The notes beneath the pieces are model-generated. The model saw nothing but the letters and a program-made list of their open reading frames with translations. It had not been told where the DNA came from and did no database searches. Shown here piece after piece: positions 1 through 8,905 of a stretch of 45,005 nt of DNA (the stretch's first letter is position 1; every line of letters starts with the position of its first letter). The position numbers and the translations under genes are program-made. The stretch comes from Cypionkella sp. (GTDB taxonomy: Bacteria > Pseudomonadota > Alphaproteobacteria > Rhodobacterales > Rhodobacteraceae), in assembly GCA_023255415.1 (NCBI GenBank), contig JALRIN010000025.1, forward strand, positions 1-45,005, given 5' to 3'.

Positions 1-893
1 CCAGGATAGGCTTCGCGGCCTGGTGGGCGGCGCAGCAACAGCGACATCTGACGGTAGGACACGGCCTGCTTGGACAAGTCATCATAGATGATCAGCGCAT
101 GGCGGCCGTTGTCGCGGAAGAATTCCGCCATTGCGGTTGCCGAATAGGGCGCAAGGAACTGCAAAGGTGCAGGGTCGGAGGCGGTCGCAGCCACCACGAT
201 TGTATAGTCAATCGCGCCGGTTTCTTCCAGCTTTTTCACCAGCTGCGCAACGGTCGAACGCTTTTGACCGATAGCCACATAGATGCAGTACAGCTTTTTG
301 TTTTCGTCGTCGCCAGCAGCCTCGTTATAGGACTTCTGGTTCAGAATGGTGTCCAAAGCCACGGCGGTTTTGCCGGTCTGACGGTCACCGATGATCAATT
401 CGCGCTGGCCACGGCCAACCGGGATCATAGCGTCAACAGCCTTAAGGCCGGTTGCCATTGGCTCGTGCACACCCTTACGCGGAATGATGCCCGGTGCTTT
501 TTGGTCAGCAATGCGACGCTCGGTCGACTCGATCGGGCCTTTGCCGTCGATCGGGTTGCCAAGGCCGTCAACAACACGGCCCAACAGGCCGTTGCCAACC
601 GGAACGTCCACGATGGACTTGGTGCGCTTGACCGTATCGCCTTCTTTGATGTCACGGTCGGAACCGAAGATAACAACACCAACGTTGTCGACTTCAAGGT
701 TCAGCGCCATGCCGCGGATTCCGCCGGGGAATTCCACCATCTCACCCGCTTGGACATTGTCCAAGCCGTGAACGCGCGCGATACCATCCCCTACGGACAG
801 CACACGGCCGACTTCTGCCACAGCAGCGTCCTTGCCGAAGTTCTTGATCTGCTCCTTAAGGATCGCAGAGATCTCAGCAGCCTGAATTCCCAT
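1..893 (-). CDS. atpA: ATP synthase F1 subunit alpha (partial, C-terminus outside window)
   Basis: Alpha subunit of the F1 catalytic head of the membrane ATP synthase; it carries the non-catalytic nucleotide site and alternates with beta. About 297 N-terminal residues of the usual ~510 are present; the gene runs off the left edge. The start reads MGIQAAEISAILKEQ, typical of alphaproteobacterial AtpA. The P-loop GDRQTGKTA lies near residue 170, and VDGLGNPIDGKGP and ATASDPAPLQF are also recognisable. The ATG overlaps the atpH stop by one base (TGATG), so the two genes are translationally coupled in an atpHAGDC-type operon whose remainder lies beyond the window. Identification is very secure. 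Confidence 0.97.
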   Translation of the reverse strand, partial: MGIQAAEISAILKEQIKNFGKDAAVAEVGRVLSVGDGIARVHGLDNVQAGEMVEFPGGIRGMALNLEVDNVGVVIFGSDRDIKEGDTVKRTKSIVDVPVGNGLLGRVVDGLGNPIDGKGPIESTERRIADQKAPGIIPRKGVHEPMATGLKAVDAMIPVGRGQRELIIGDRQTGKTAVALDTILNQKSYNEAAGDDENKKLYCIYVAIGQKRSTVAQLVKKLEETGAIDYTIVVAATASDPAPLQFLAPYSATAMAEFFRDNGRHALIIYDDLSKQAVSYRQMSLLLRRPPGREAYP

Positions 894-1453
894 CACCCAA
901 CCTCTTTCATTGCATTCTGAAGTGCCGCGAGCTTCGCCTTGACCGAGGTGTCGATCATGGTCGAGCCGAGCTTGACGATTAGACCACCGATGAGGCTTTC
1001 ATCGACGGTAGTGTTCAATTTGACGTCCTTGCCGACCTTGGCTTTCAAGGCTTCGACCAGTGCGGTGGCTTGCGCTGGCGACAAAGCTGCTGCCGAAGTG
1101 ATCTCGGCAGTCACTTCGCCCTTTTCGGTGGCGATGCGGGCGCGCAGGTTGGCCACCAATTGCGGCAGCACGAACAGGCGGCGTTTACTGGCCATCAGCG
1201 CGATGGTGTTTGCCATTGCCGACGAAAGCCCCATCGCAGCCACAACTGCCGCCATGGCGCGCGATTGATCTTCGCGGGTCACGACCGGCGAGGCGATCAT
1301 GCCGGCAAGCTCGGGGCTGGCTGTCAAAGCAGCCCCCAGCGCATCGGTATCGGCCTCAAGCGTCGCTAGGCCGTTTTCGTCTTTTGCAATCTCGAACAGG
1401 GCCTGCGCGTAGCGCGCAGCGATGTTCAAGGAGATTGAAGCTGGTTCGGACAC
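893..1453 (-). CDS. atpH: ATP synthase F1 subunit delta
   Basis: Delta (OSCP-like) subunit of F1Fo ATP synthase; it sits on top of F1 and ties it to the peripheral stalk. It is 186 residues, normal for the family. The N-terminal helical domain (AARYAQALFEIAKDE) and the C-terminal signature region (DESLIGGLIVKLGSTMIDTS near residues 150-170) are both present. It is the first gene of the operon and its TGA overlaps the atpA ATG. About 275 bases of leader separate it from the best promoter candidate at 1730-1758. Confidence 0.96.
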   Translation of the reverse strand: MSEPASISLNIAARYAQALFEIAKDENGLATLEADTDALGAALTASPELAGMIASPVVTREDQSRAMAAVVAAMGLSSAMANTIALMASKRRLFVLPQLVANLRARIATEKGEVTAEITSAAALSPAQATALVEALKAKVGKDVKLNTTVDESLIGGLIVKLGSTMIDTSVKAKLAALQNAMKEVG

Positions 1454-1573
1454 GTCAACCCTTCCGCTGTATAGGCCCTTCGCGTGAACCGCCTTCGGAT
1501 TTCAGCCCGACTGCGGCGCATACTTAGGGCATGCGTCTTTTCGATTTCCCGCGTCTCTAGCAGAGCCTTTACG

Positions 1574-1599
1574 ATGCCGCAACCACGTTGCTGCGGCAT
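1574..1599 (-). promoter_or_regulatory. Stem-loop in the atp leader
   Basis: Perfect 8-base arms ATGCCGCA and TGCGGCAT enclose a 10-base loop. The hairpin is followed by TTTT on the plus strand only, so it is not a standard terminator for the atp transcript. It lies about 120 bases before the atpH start, within the leader predicted from the promoter at 1730-1758. Its role is unknown; RNA stability or translation control are possibilities. Confidence 0.35.
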
Positions 1600-1729
1600 T
1601 TTACACTGAAAGCTGCGACAGATAGCCCAAGCGCACGAGGCCCGGCAAAGTCTGAAAAACTCCGCGATCTTGGCAAAGCGGCAGACCGGCTTGCTGCAAC
1701 GCGGCAAAATCCAAGCAATCACAATAAGT

Positions 1730-1758
1730 TTTATATATTTGACGCGACGTGAGGTCAA
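1730..1758 (-). promoter_or_regulatory. Probable sigma-70 promoter of the atp operon
   Basis: On the minus strand TTGACC (1758-1753) is followed after 17 bases by TATAAA (1735-1730), close to the consensus in both boxes and with ideal spacing. It faces atpH and sits in an AT-rich patch of an otherwise GC-rich region. Predicted transcription starts near 1723, giving a leader of about 270 bases. The call is from sequence only. Confidence 0.65.
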
Positions 1759-1900
1759 AATTCAATTTCGTCACGGCGACCAAACCCAGGCTATCTTGGC
1801 CGAAAATGGCCTTGCGGCAAATTTGCAAGAATAGGCCTGCCCAGACGATCAATTGGGCTGATTCTTTGGGTCAGCGGGTTTTCGCCCCCCGATCCATTGG

Positions 1901-2668
1901 CTAAGGATCAACACCTTCGGACGGTCGTTTTGCGCTTGGCACGGCAGCCCCCACACCTTCCAGCACCCGCAACGGGCGGCGCACCGCACTGGCCAAGGTG
2001 CCACGCGTCGGCGCATAGACTTGCTTACTGGCCTCAACCAGCAGCACACCGCCCGCAAGCCAAGGCAAATTGCGACCAAAGCCTTCCCAAAACGTCGAGG
2101 TGCGCAGCCAGAACCGGCTTTCCGATGGCGGCGCAAACAAAAGCGTCATGCTGCGCTCGACCCGAAAGCCGTGCTCTTTCAACTGGCCTTCCAGCTGGCG
2201 GCCGGAATAGGGGCGGCCCTGCCCAAAGGGGGTCGCATCTCGGCGTGCCCAAAGCCCCGCGCGGTTGGGCACCACGATCACAATGCGCCCACCCGGCCCC
2301 AGCACCCGATGCGCCTCGTCCAAGACCGCCATCGGATTGTCCGAGGTTTCAAGCCCGTGCATCAGCACAAGCCGGTCAACATGCCCCGTCGGCAACGGCC
2401 ATTGGGTTTCTTCGCAAAGCACCGAAACATTGGCCATTCCCGCCGGCCAGGGCATCACCCCCTGTGGCCCCGGCATCAGCCCGATCACCCGCCGCGCATC
2501 TTCAAGATAGGGTCGCAGCAGCGGCACAGCAAAGCCAAAGCCCGCCACTGTCTGGCCTTTGACAGGCGGCCAGATCCGCACCAGCTGATCTCGGATCGCC
2601 CGCTGCGCCACTCGCCCCAAACGGGTGCGGTAGTAAAAGTTGCGCAGATCAAGCACATCAAGATGCAT
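1901..2668 (-). CDS. Class I SAM-dependent methyltransferase (type 11-like)
   Basis: Probable S-adenosylmethionine methyltransferase of unknown substrate, 255 residues. The start MHLDVLDLRNFYYRTRLG is preferred over upstream codons because similar proteins begin there and GGGAAAGG lies upstream. The usual glycine-rich SAM loop is modified to VAGFGFAVPLLRP near residue 40; the post-I acidic region is weak; the later segments DRLVLMHGLE and VLGPGGRIVIVVPN match the methyltransferase fold. It is divergent from gloB across 100 bases. The degenerate SAM loop makes catalysis less certain than the fold. Confidence 0.85.
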   Translation of the reverse strand: MHLDVLDLRNFYYRTRLGRVAQRAIRDQLVRIWPPVKGQTVAGFGFAVPLLRPYLEDARRVIGLMPGPQGVMPWPAGMANVSVLCEETQWPLPTGHVDRLVLMHGLETSDNPMAVLDEAHRVLGPGGRIVIVVPNRAGLWARRDATPFGQGRPYSGRQLEGQLKEHGFRVERSMTLLFAPPSESRFWLRTSTFWEGFGRNLPWLAGGVLLVEASKQVYAPTRGTLASAVRRPLRVLEGVGAAVPSAKRPSEGVDP

Positions 2669-2768
2669 TGCAGACCCAGACCTTTCCCGCCAAACTGGCT
2701 TAATCATACCCAAACCACGCCGCAAGGCTACCCTGCGTTGCCATCCCCGCCCCTGTGAAAGGCCGCCC

Positions 2769-3536
2769 ATGACCCTCGAGCTTGTGACCATTCCCTGCCT
2801 GAAAGACAATTACGCCTATCTTTTGCACGATGCGGGCTCGGGGGAAACCGTTCTGATTGACGCGCCAGAGGCAAGCCCGATCTTGGCAGTTCTGCAAAAG
2901 CGCGGCTGGGGGCTGGATGCTATCTGGCTGACCCATCATCATTGGGATCACATCGACGGCGTCACGGCGATTGTTGAAGCCACCTCGGCCGCCGTGTTGG
3001 GGGCGGCCGCCGATGCGCACCGCCTACCGCCTTTGACGCGCGAGCTGACTGAGGGCAGCACCATCGCCATCGGCACAGAGGCCGCACAGGTGCTGGATGT
3101 GTCAGGCCACACCCTTGGCCATATTGCCTTTTATTTGCCAACTTCGGGCTTTTGCTTTACCGCCGACAGCCTGATGGCCGCAGGCTGTGGCCGGCTGTTT
3201 GAAGGCACCCCAGATCAGATGTTCGCAAGCCTTGCCAAGCTGCGCGCTCTGCCGCCCGAGACATTGATCTGTTCGGGGCATGAATACACCACCGCGAATC
3301 TTGCTTTTGCTGCAACGGTTGATCCGCAGAATGCGGCCTTGCAGGCCCGTATCGCCAAGGTTGCCAAAGCCCGCAGCGAACAACGCGCCACCGTGCCCTC
3401 GCGGCTGTCAGGAGAATTGGCGACCAACCCTTTTCTTCGCGCCAATGACCCTTATATCAAAGCAAGGTTAGGAATGACTTTGGCCAGCGACGCCGAGGTC
3501 TTTGCGCGTTTGCGCAGCATGAAGGACAGCTTCTAG
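2769..3536 (+). CDS. gloB: Hydroxyacylglutathione hydrolase (glyoxalase II)
   Basis: Hydrolyses S-lactoylglutathione to lactate and glutathione in methylglyoxal detoxification, in the cytoplasm. It is 255 residues, normal for GloB. The metallo-beta-lactamase signature THHHWDHIDG lies near residues 54-63. Further metal-site segments are VSGHTLGHIAFY and the C-terminal region CSGHEYTTANLAFA, and the C-terminal substrate domain has RANDP. The ATG at 2769 gives the normal family N-terminus (MTLELVTIPCLKDNYAYLL), so the longer upstream frame is not used. It is divergent from the methyltransferase. Confidence 0.95.
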   Translation: MTLELVTIPCLKDNYAYLLHDAGSGETVLIDAPEASPILAVLQKRGWGLDAIWLTHHHWDHIDGVTAIVEATSAAVLGAAADAHRLPPLTRELTEGSTIAIGTEAAQVLDVSGHTLGHIAFYLPTSGFCFTADSLMAAGCGRLFEGTPDQMFASLAKLRALPPETLICSGHEYTTANLAFAATVDPQNAALQARIAKVAKARSEQRATVPSRLSGELATNPFLRANDPYIKARLGMTLASDAEVFARLRSMKDSF

Positions 3537-3707
3537 GCCCAAACTGCGACGCAGCGATCACTTTTTAAACCTTAACCGAGAAAAACCGAAAACTTGCCGA
3601 TTTAGGGCTTGAAGATCGGGAAATAAAACCGATCCTTTACAGTATGAGGTCATGGTTGAGATGGACCGCACGGACCATTCGACCCGCAGGACAGGAGCAC
3701 GAAACCA

Positions 3708-6029
3708 GTGCCATCATTTTCGACCACGCTTGAACAAGCCATTCACGGCGCCCTGGCGCTTGCCAATTCGCGCCGCCACGAATTGGCGACGCTTGAACAT
3801 CTGCTATTGTCCCTGATCGACGAACCCGACGCGGCCCGTGTGATGAAGGCCTGTTCGGTCGATCTGGAGCTGTTGCGCAAAACCCTTGCCAGCTTTATCG
3901 ACGATGATCTGTCAACGCTTGTGACCGATGTCGAAGGCTCGGAAGCCGTGCCAACCGCGGCCTTCCAGCGCGTGATCCAACGCGCGGCGATCCATGTGCA
4001 ATCCTCGGGCCGCTCGGAAGTGACCGGCGCCAATGTGCTGGTCGCCATATTTGCTGAACGCGAATCGAATGCGGCGTTTTTCCTGCAAGAACAGGATATG
4101 ACCCGCTATGACGCGGTCAATTTCATCGCCCATGGCGTGGCCAAAGACCCGTCTTATGGCGAACAGCGCCCGCTGACTGGCGCCGAAGACCCGCATCACG
4201 AAACTCCCAAGGCCGAGGCGGGCGAGGTTAAGGAATCTGCGCTGTCGAAATATTGCGTCGATCTGAACGTCAAGGCGCGCAAGGGCGATGTCGACCCGCT
4301 GATCGGCCGCGAGTCTGAAGTCGAGCGGTGCATTCAGGTCTTGTGCCGTCGGCGCAAGAACAACCCGCTGTTGGTGGGCGATCCAGGCGTTGGCAAAACC
4401 GCAATCGCCGAAGGTCTGGCGCGCAAAATCGTCAACCACGAGACGCCCGAGATTTTGGCCAATGCCACGATCTACAGCCTTGATATGGGGGCGCTTTTGG
4501 CCGGAACCCGCTATCGCGGCGACTTTGAAGAACGCCTGAAAGCCGTGATGAAAGAACTAGAGGATCACCCAGACGCGATCCTGTTCATCGACGAAATTCA
4601 CACCGTGATCGGCGCGGGGGCAACTTCGGGCGGCGCGATGGATGCCTCGAACCTTTTGAAACCAGCGCTTGCGGGCGGCAAAATGCGCTGCATGGGCTCG
4701 ACCACCTATAAAGAATTCCGTCAACATTTTGAAAAAGACCGGGCCTTGGCGCGGCGCTTCCAAAAGATCGATGTCAACGAACCCTCTGTGCCGGATGCGA
4801 TCAAGATCCTGATGGGTCTAAAACCGCATTTCGAAGAACACCACGATCTGCGCTACACCAATGATGCGATCAAATCGGCGGTGGAACTTGCCGCACGCTA
4901 TATCCATGACCGCAAACTGCCGGATTCGGCGATCGACGTGATCGACGAGGCCGGGGCCGCCCAGCATCTTTTGTCTGACTCGAAGCGTCGCAAGACCCTT
5001 GGTGCCAAAGAGATCGAGGCTGTGGTTGCCAAAATCGCCCGCATTCCGGCGAAATCGGTGTCGAAAGACGATGCAGAAACCCTGCGCGATCTGGAAAAAA
5101 CCCTTAAGCGCGTCGTCTTTGGTCAGGATAAGGCGGTTGAATCGCTTTGCTCGGCGATCAAACTTGCCCGCGCGGGCCTGCGTGAACCTGAAAAACCGAT
5201 TGGCAACTATCTGTTTGCAGGCCCCACAGGCGTTGGCAAAACCGAAGTGGCAAAGCAACTGGCAAGCTCGCTTGGGCTGAAACTGCTGCGGTTCGATATG
5301 TCGGAATATATGGAGAAACACGCGGTATCGCGGCTGATCGGCGCGCCACCCGGCTATGTTGGCTTTGACCAAGGCGGCATGCTGACCGACGGCGTCGACC
5401 AAGACCCGCATTGCGTGCTGCTGCTGGACGAAATGGAAAAAGCTCATCCAGACGTCTATAACATCCTGTTGCAGGTGATGGATCACGGCAAGCTGACCGA
5501 CCATAACGGCCGCACTGTTGATTTCCGCAATGTGATCTTGATCATGACTTCGAACGCCGGCGCCTCGGAACAGGCGAAAGAGGCGATCGGCTTTGGCCGC
5601 GCGCGCCGCACCGGCGAAGACACCGCCGCGATCGAACGCACCTTTACACCAGAATTCCGCAACCGTCTGGATGCGGTGATTTCCTTCGCGCCGCTGTCGA
5701 AGGATGTCATCATGGAGGTGGTGACGAAATTCGTGCTGCAATTGGAAGCGCAGCTGATGGACCGCAATGTTCTGATCGATCTGACGCCAGAGGCTGCCGC
5801 TTGGCTGGGTGAACGTGGCTATGATGACAAAATGGGCGCGCGCCCACTGGGCCGCGTGATCCAAGAACACATCAAACGCCCGCTGGCCGAAGAATTGCTG
5901 TTTGGCAAGCTGGTCAAAGGTGGGATCGTGCATGTGGGCGTCAAGGACGACGCGCTTGTGCTGACCTATGAAGAGCCGCAAAAGCCGCGGCTTTCCAGCA
6001 CCAAGACCCCGCTGCTGACTGCAGAATAA
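3708..6029 (+). CDS. clpA: ATP-dependent Clp protease ATP-binding subunit ClpA
   Basis: AAA+ unfoldase that feeds substrates to ClpP. It is 773 residues with the ClpA layout: N-domain (about 1-145), first AAA domain with Walker A GDPGVGKTA (224-232) and Walker B ILFIDEIHT (291-299), second AAA domain with Walker A GPTGVGKTE (near 505) and VLLLDEMEKAHPD (near 570). The ClpP-docking IGF loop appears as AIGFGRARR near 627. The start is GTG, with AGGAG ten bases upstream; upstream ATGs are out of frame. clpS, often adjacent, is not in this window. A strong terminator follows, so it is probably a single-gene unit. Confidence 0.97.
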   Translation: MPSFSTTLEQAIHGALALANSRRHELATLEHLLLSLIDEPDAARVMKACSVDLELLRKTLASFIDDDLSTLVTDVEGSEAVPTAAFQRVIQRAAIHVQSSGRSEVTGANVLVAIFAERESNAAFFLQEQDMTRYDAVNFIAHGVAKDPSYGEQRPLTGAEDPHHETPKAEAGEVKESALSKYCVDLNVKARKGDVDPLIGRESEVERCIQVLCRRRKNNPLLVGDPGVGKTAIAEGLARKIVNHETPEILANATIYSLDMGALLAGTRYRGDFEERLKAVMKELEDHPDAILFIDEIHTVIGAGATSGGAMDASNLLKPALAGGKMRCMGSTTYKEFRQHFEKDRALARRFQKIDVNEPSVPDAIKILMGLKPHFEEHHDLRYTNDAIKSAVELAARYIHDRKLPDSAIDVIDEAGAAQHLLSDSKRRKTLGAKEIEAVVAKIARIPAKSVSKDDAETLRDLEKTLKRVVFGQDKAVESLCSAIKLARAGLREPEKPIGNYLFAGPTGVGKTEVAKQLASSLGLKLLRFDMSEYMEKHAVSRLIGAPPGYVGFDQGGMLTDGVDQDPHCVLLLDEMEKAHPDVYNILLQVMDHGKLTDHNGRTVDFRNVILIMTSNAGASEQAKEAIGFGRARRTGEDTAAIERTFTPEFRNRLDAVISFAPLSKDVIMEVVTKFVLQLEAQLMDRNVLIDLTPEAAAWLGERGYDDKMGARPLGRVIQEHIKRPLAEELLFGKLVKGGIVHVGVKDDALVLTYEEPQKPRLSSTKTPLLTAE

Positions 6030-6050
6030 GCAGTAACAGATCGAAAATTG

Positions 6051-6080
6051 GCCCTCGCCCCTGCGGCGGGGGCTTTTTTT
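6051..6080 (+). terminator. Rho-independent terminator of clpA
   Basis: Nine-base stem GCCCTCGCC / GGCGGGGGC (one G-T pair) with a five-base loop, followed by seven T. It starts 22 bases after the clpA stop and separates clpA from the convergent gene ending at 6092. Confidence 0.9.
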
Positions 6081-6091
6081 GCAAGCAGAGC

Positions 6092-7663
6092 CTAGCGTTC
6101 TGTCAACTTCAGCTCGATCCGACGGTTTTGCGCCCGCGCGTCGGCGCTATCGCCCAATGCCACCGGTTGATACTCGCCAAACCCCGTCGCCGCCATGCGT
6201 TCGGGCGGAAAGCCCAGACTGTCTTGCATAAAGCGCACCACCGATAGCGCGCGGGCCTGGCTTAGCTGCCAATTGTCCTTGAAAACCCCCGACCCCGACA
6301 GTGGCACAGTGTCGGTATGGCCATCGACGCGAATGATCCAATTGATCGAAGGCGGAATTTTTCCCGCGATATCATCCAAAATCTGCACCACCGAAGCGAT
6401 TTGCGCCTGCCCTTCAGACGAAAGATCCGCAGAGCCTGCGGTAAACAACACTTCAGAAGAAAACACAAAGCGGTCGCCGACCACCCGCACGCCCTGCCGC
6501 CCCGCCAAAAGCTGTGAAAGCTCGCCAAAAAACTCGCTGCGAAATTTCTCCAGATCGGCGTTTTGCAGCTCTAGCCGTTTGCGCTCGGCCTCTTCCAACT
6601 CGGCGCGGCGTTTTTGTTCTGACGCGACCTGCGCCAAAGCTGCGTTCAACTGGCTGCCAAGCGCTTGAATTTGCACGTTTGCATCGGCATCTTTGGCGGC
6701 CGATGCGTCCAAGATGCCCTGCAGCTGCCCCAGTTGCGCCCGCAGCGCCGCGATCTGTTGGTTCAGCGCCTCGACCTGCCGCGCGGCTTGCAAGGATTTC
6801 TCTTGCTCGGCTGTCAGTGCCTGTTCGGCCACCGCAAGAAGCTTGGCCTTGTTGTCACCGGTGGTGGCGGCCAACGCGGCTTGGCTGCGGGCCGCGGCCA
6901 AAAGCGTCAGGGTGTCTTCGGCACGTTTGCGCTGTTCTTCCAGCGCCAAAGTCATGGCTGTCAGCTCGGCATCCGAGCCTTTCAGCTTGTCGCGCAGCGC
7001 CGCCAAGGCCGCCGCATCGACCAAACGCGCGGCCTCTGCTTCGGAAAGCTTGGTCTGATTGGCGCCGTCTTTTGCCTGCAAATCCTTGACCAAGGCGTTC
7101 AAAGCATCGGCGCGGGCAGCGGCCAAACGCGCCTCTTCGGCCGATTTATCAACCTCTTGGCGGGCTTTGGCGAGGGCAAGCTGCATGATCTCTTGATCTG
7201 ACAGCAGCTTGTCTTGTGCTGCCTGCAAATCGGCCACCTGCCCGCGCGCCGTGTCGCGTTCGGTCAGCAGTGAGGCGACCTGCGCTTCAAAACTGGCAAT
7301 CCGCCCCTGCGCCGCTGCAAGCTCGGCCTCTTTTGCCGAAATCTGCCCTGAAAGCGTAGCAATCAGTGCGGTTTGTTCCACAGCTTTGGCGCGGGCGGCA
7401 TCCAGATTGCTGGTCAGCGCGCCGACCTGCGCGTTCAGATCGGAAACTTTGGCGCGTTCCAGCCCCAAGGCATCTGCAAGCCCGGCGATCTGCGCGGTCA
7501 ACTTATCAAGCTCGGTCGATTGGGTGGTAATGGTGTCGCGCAGCACCGATTGCATTACGGTAAAGATCGTCAGCACGAACATCAGCACCATCAGCAGCGT
7601 GGTGACCGCATCCACAAAGCCCGGCCAGATCATCGAACTGTCGCGTTTGCGGCGCAGCGCCAT
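6092..7663 (-). CDS. MotB-like peptidoglycan-binding protein with long coiled coil and OmpA domain
   Basis: Probable stator-type protein anchored in the inner membrane and bound to peptidoglycan, 523 residues. One N-terminal transmembrane helix (about 12-36) follows WPGFVD, whose Asp18 matches the proton-binding Asp of MotB. A very long Ala/Gln/Glu/Leu-rich coiled coil spans about 45-380. The C-terminal OmpA/MotB domain (about 395-523) has DGHTDTVPLSG and the NRRIEL motif near the end. It starts one base after the stop of the MotA-like gene, so the two are surely partners. No flagellar genes are nearby. The long coil separates it from flagellar MotB (~300 residues) and from TolR/ExbD. Function is not established. 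Confidence 0.88.
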   Translation of the reverse strand: MALRRKRDSSMIWPGFVDAVTTLLMVLMFVLTIFTVMQSVLRDTITTQSTELDKLTAQIAGLADALGLERAKVSDLNAQVGALTSNLDAARAKAVEQTALIATLSGQISAKEAELAAAQGRIASFEAQVASLLTERDTARGQVADLQAAQDKLLSDQEIMQLALAKARQEVDKSAEEARLAAARADALNALVKDLQAKDGANQTKLSEAEAARLVDAAALAALRDKLKGSDAELTAMTLALEEQRKRAEDTLTLLAAARSQAALAATTGDNKAKLLAVAEQALTAEQEKSLQAARQVEALNQQIAALRAQLGQLQGILDASAAKDADANVQIQALGSQLNAALAQVASEQKRRAELEEAERKRLELQNADLEKFRSEFFGELSQLLAGRQGVRVVGDRFVFSSEVLFTAGSADLSSEGQAQIASVVQILDDIAGKIPPSINWIIRVDGHTDTVPLSGSGVFKDNWQLSQARALSVVRFMQDSLGFPPERMAATGFGEYQPVALGDSADARAQNRRIELKLTER

Positions 7664-7664
7664 C

Positions 7665-8834
7665 TTAGCCGCGCCCCGGCACGCCGCGCGCAAGCTGGCG
7701 CACCGATGCTGTCAGCACCGACAGATCCGCGCGCAAATCGGCAAGGCTTTCTTGCCGCCCTGCTGCCATTTCTTCAAGTATTCTAAGCAGTTGCACGTCG
7801 ATAGACCGCAGACGCATCCGGGTTTCGGCATCCGAATGCGCACTACCTTCTGCCCCGGTCAGCGCCGCGATCAGCCGCTCTTGCCCCTCGGCAATGCGGT
7901 TCAGCGCCTCGGCCTGCCCGGTTTCACCGCTCAGGTTTTGTGACAGCTGTGCCAAGGCTTGCCCCAACTCGATCAAAGCACGCTCGCCGCCTGCACGATT
8001 GGCCTCGACCTGCGCAAACAGGCTTTGCATCACCTCGACCTGTTCGGCCAGATGATCCAACACCGCCGAAGTCGCCACGGCCTCGCCGCCATCGCCATCG
8101 CCTGCGGCAAAGCCAACGCGGGTGATCGAGGACAGCCATTCCTCTAATTCCCGCGCGAAACGGTTCTGCCCATGGCCTGCAAACAGCTCGAGCAGGCCCA
8201 CAACCAAAGACCCCGCAAGCCCCAAAAGTGACGAGGAAAACGCCGTGCCCATGCCACCAAGCTGGCTTTCCAGCCCCGACATCAGCTTGCCAAACACCTC
8301 GAGCCCAGTCTCGCCCTCTTGTGGGGCAAGCGAGCGGATGGTTTCCACCACCGCCGGAACAGTGGTGGCAAGCCCGTAAAATGTGCCCAAAAGACCAAGG
8401 AAAACCAAGAGGTTGGTCAGATAGCGCGTGATGTCGCGCGCCTCGTCAATCCGGCTTTCGACCGATTCCAGGATCGAGCGCGCCGAGGAAGAAGAAATCT
8501 GCATCCGCGCGCCACGTGTGCGCAGCAAATGCGCCAAAGGCGCCAACAGTTGCGGCGGTTTCGCGTCTTCAAAGCCGACGTCATGGCGCACAAAGCGTTC
8601 AATCCAAGACACCGATTGCGCCAGCGTGAAGACCTGCCAGAAACAGGTGAAGACCCCCAGCAGAAACACCAAGCCGATGCCGCCATTCAACCAAGGGTTG
8701 GCGTTAACGATGCCAATCACTTTGGAATGGATCAACCACGCCCCCGCCATCACTAAAATCACCACCAGAAACATGGTGAAAAATTGGCGGATCGGTTGAC
8801 TAAAGTAGATGGCCTGAAGTTTGGATTTTTCCAT
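7665..8834 (-). CDS. MotA/TolQ/ExbB-like proton channel protein
   Basis: Partner of the downstream MotB-like protein, 389 residues. Four membrane helices are visible (about 18-36, 51-72, 138-160, 199-220). The conserved MotA/TolQ block covers about 138-220 (NLLVFLGLLGTFYGLA, then GMGTAFSSSLLGLAGSL). A soluble helical tail of about 170 residues follows, rich in heptad-like Leu/Ala/Gln, so both partners carry coiled-coil extensions. The start is ATG at 8834; an in-frame TTG at 8897 would add 21 unlike residues and is less likely. The pair sits downstream of the ChaC-like gene on the same strand. It probably forms a proton-driven complex; its task is unknown. Confidence 0.88.
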   Translation of the reverse strand: MEKSKLQAIYFSQPIRQFFTMFLVVILVMAGAWLIHSKVIGIVNANPWLNGGIGLVFLLGVFTCFWQVFTLAQSVSWIERFVRHDVGFEDAKPPQLLAPLAHLLRTRGARMQISSSSARSILESVESRIDEARDITRYLTNLLVFLGLLGTFYGLATTVPAVVETIRSLAPQEGETGLEVFGKLMSGLESQLGGMGTAFSSSLLGLAGSLVVGLLELFAGHGQNRFARELEEWLSSITRVGFAAGDGDGGEAVATSAVLDHLAEQVEVMQSLFAQVEANRAGGERALIELGQALAQLSQNLSGETGQAEALNRIAEGQERLIAALTGAEGSAHSDAETRMRLRSIDVQLLRILEEMAAGRQESLADLRADLSVLTASVRQLARGVPGRG

Positions 8835-8905
8835 TTCGGCGCTGCTATCCGTCTGTTCTGCTTGGCCAAACCATAGCAGGCTGGCACCGCGTGCCAAGTA
8901 AAACC

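Larger units (their letters stand above)
1454..1900. other. Intergenic region upstream of atpH
   Basis: About 450 bases between the methyltransferase stop and the atpH start, both genes on the minus strand. Open frames here on either strand show no family-like sequence and no convincing ribosome binding site, so I call no gene. It holds a good promoter candidate (1730-1758) and a stem-loop (1574-1599) that would lie in the atp leader RNA. I see no strong terminator for the methyltransferase. Confidence 0.6.

Noticed and set aside
1426..1852. Two small minus-strand open frames upstream of atpH.
   Set aside because: No family resemblance and no ribosome site; they overlap the promoter candidate and the leader hairpin.
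3537..3707. Heat-shock (sigma-32) promoter before clpA.
   Set aside because: CTTGAA occurs, but no matching -10 element at suitable spacing is seen.
4818..5981. Long minus-strand open frame (387 codons) opposite clpA.
   Set aside because: It mirrors the codon pattern of clpA, has no family-like sequence and no ribosome site; an antisense shadow.
6092..8834. Zorya-type defence system (ZorA/ZorB).
   Set aside because: The pair resembles ZorA/B in layout, but neighbours are a ChaC-type enzyme and clpA; no ZorC, ZorD or ZorE helicase/nuclease gene is present.
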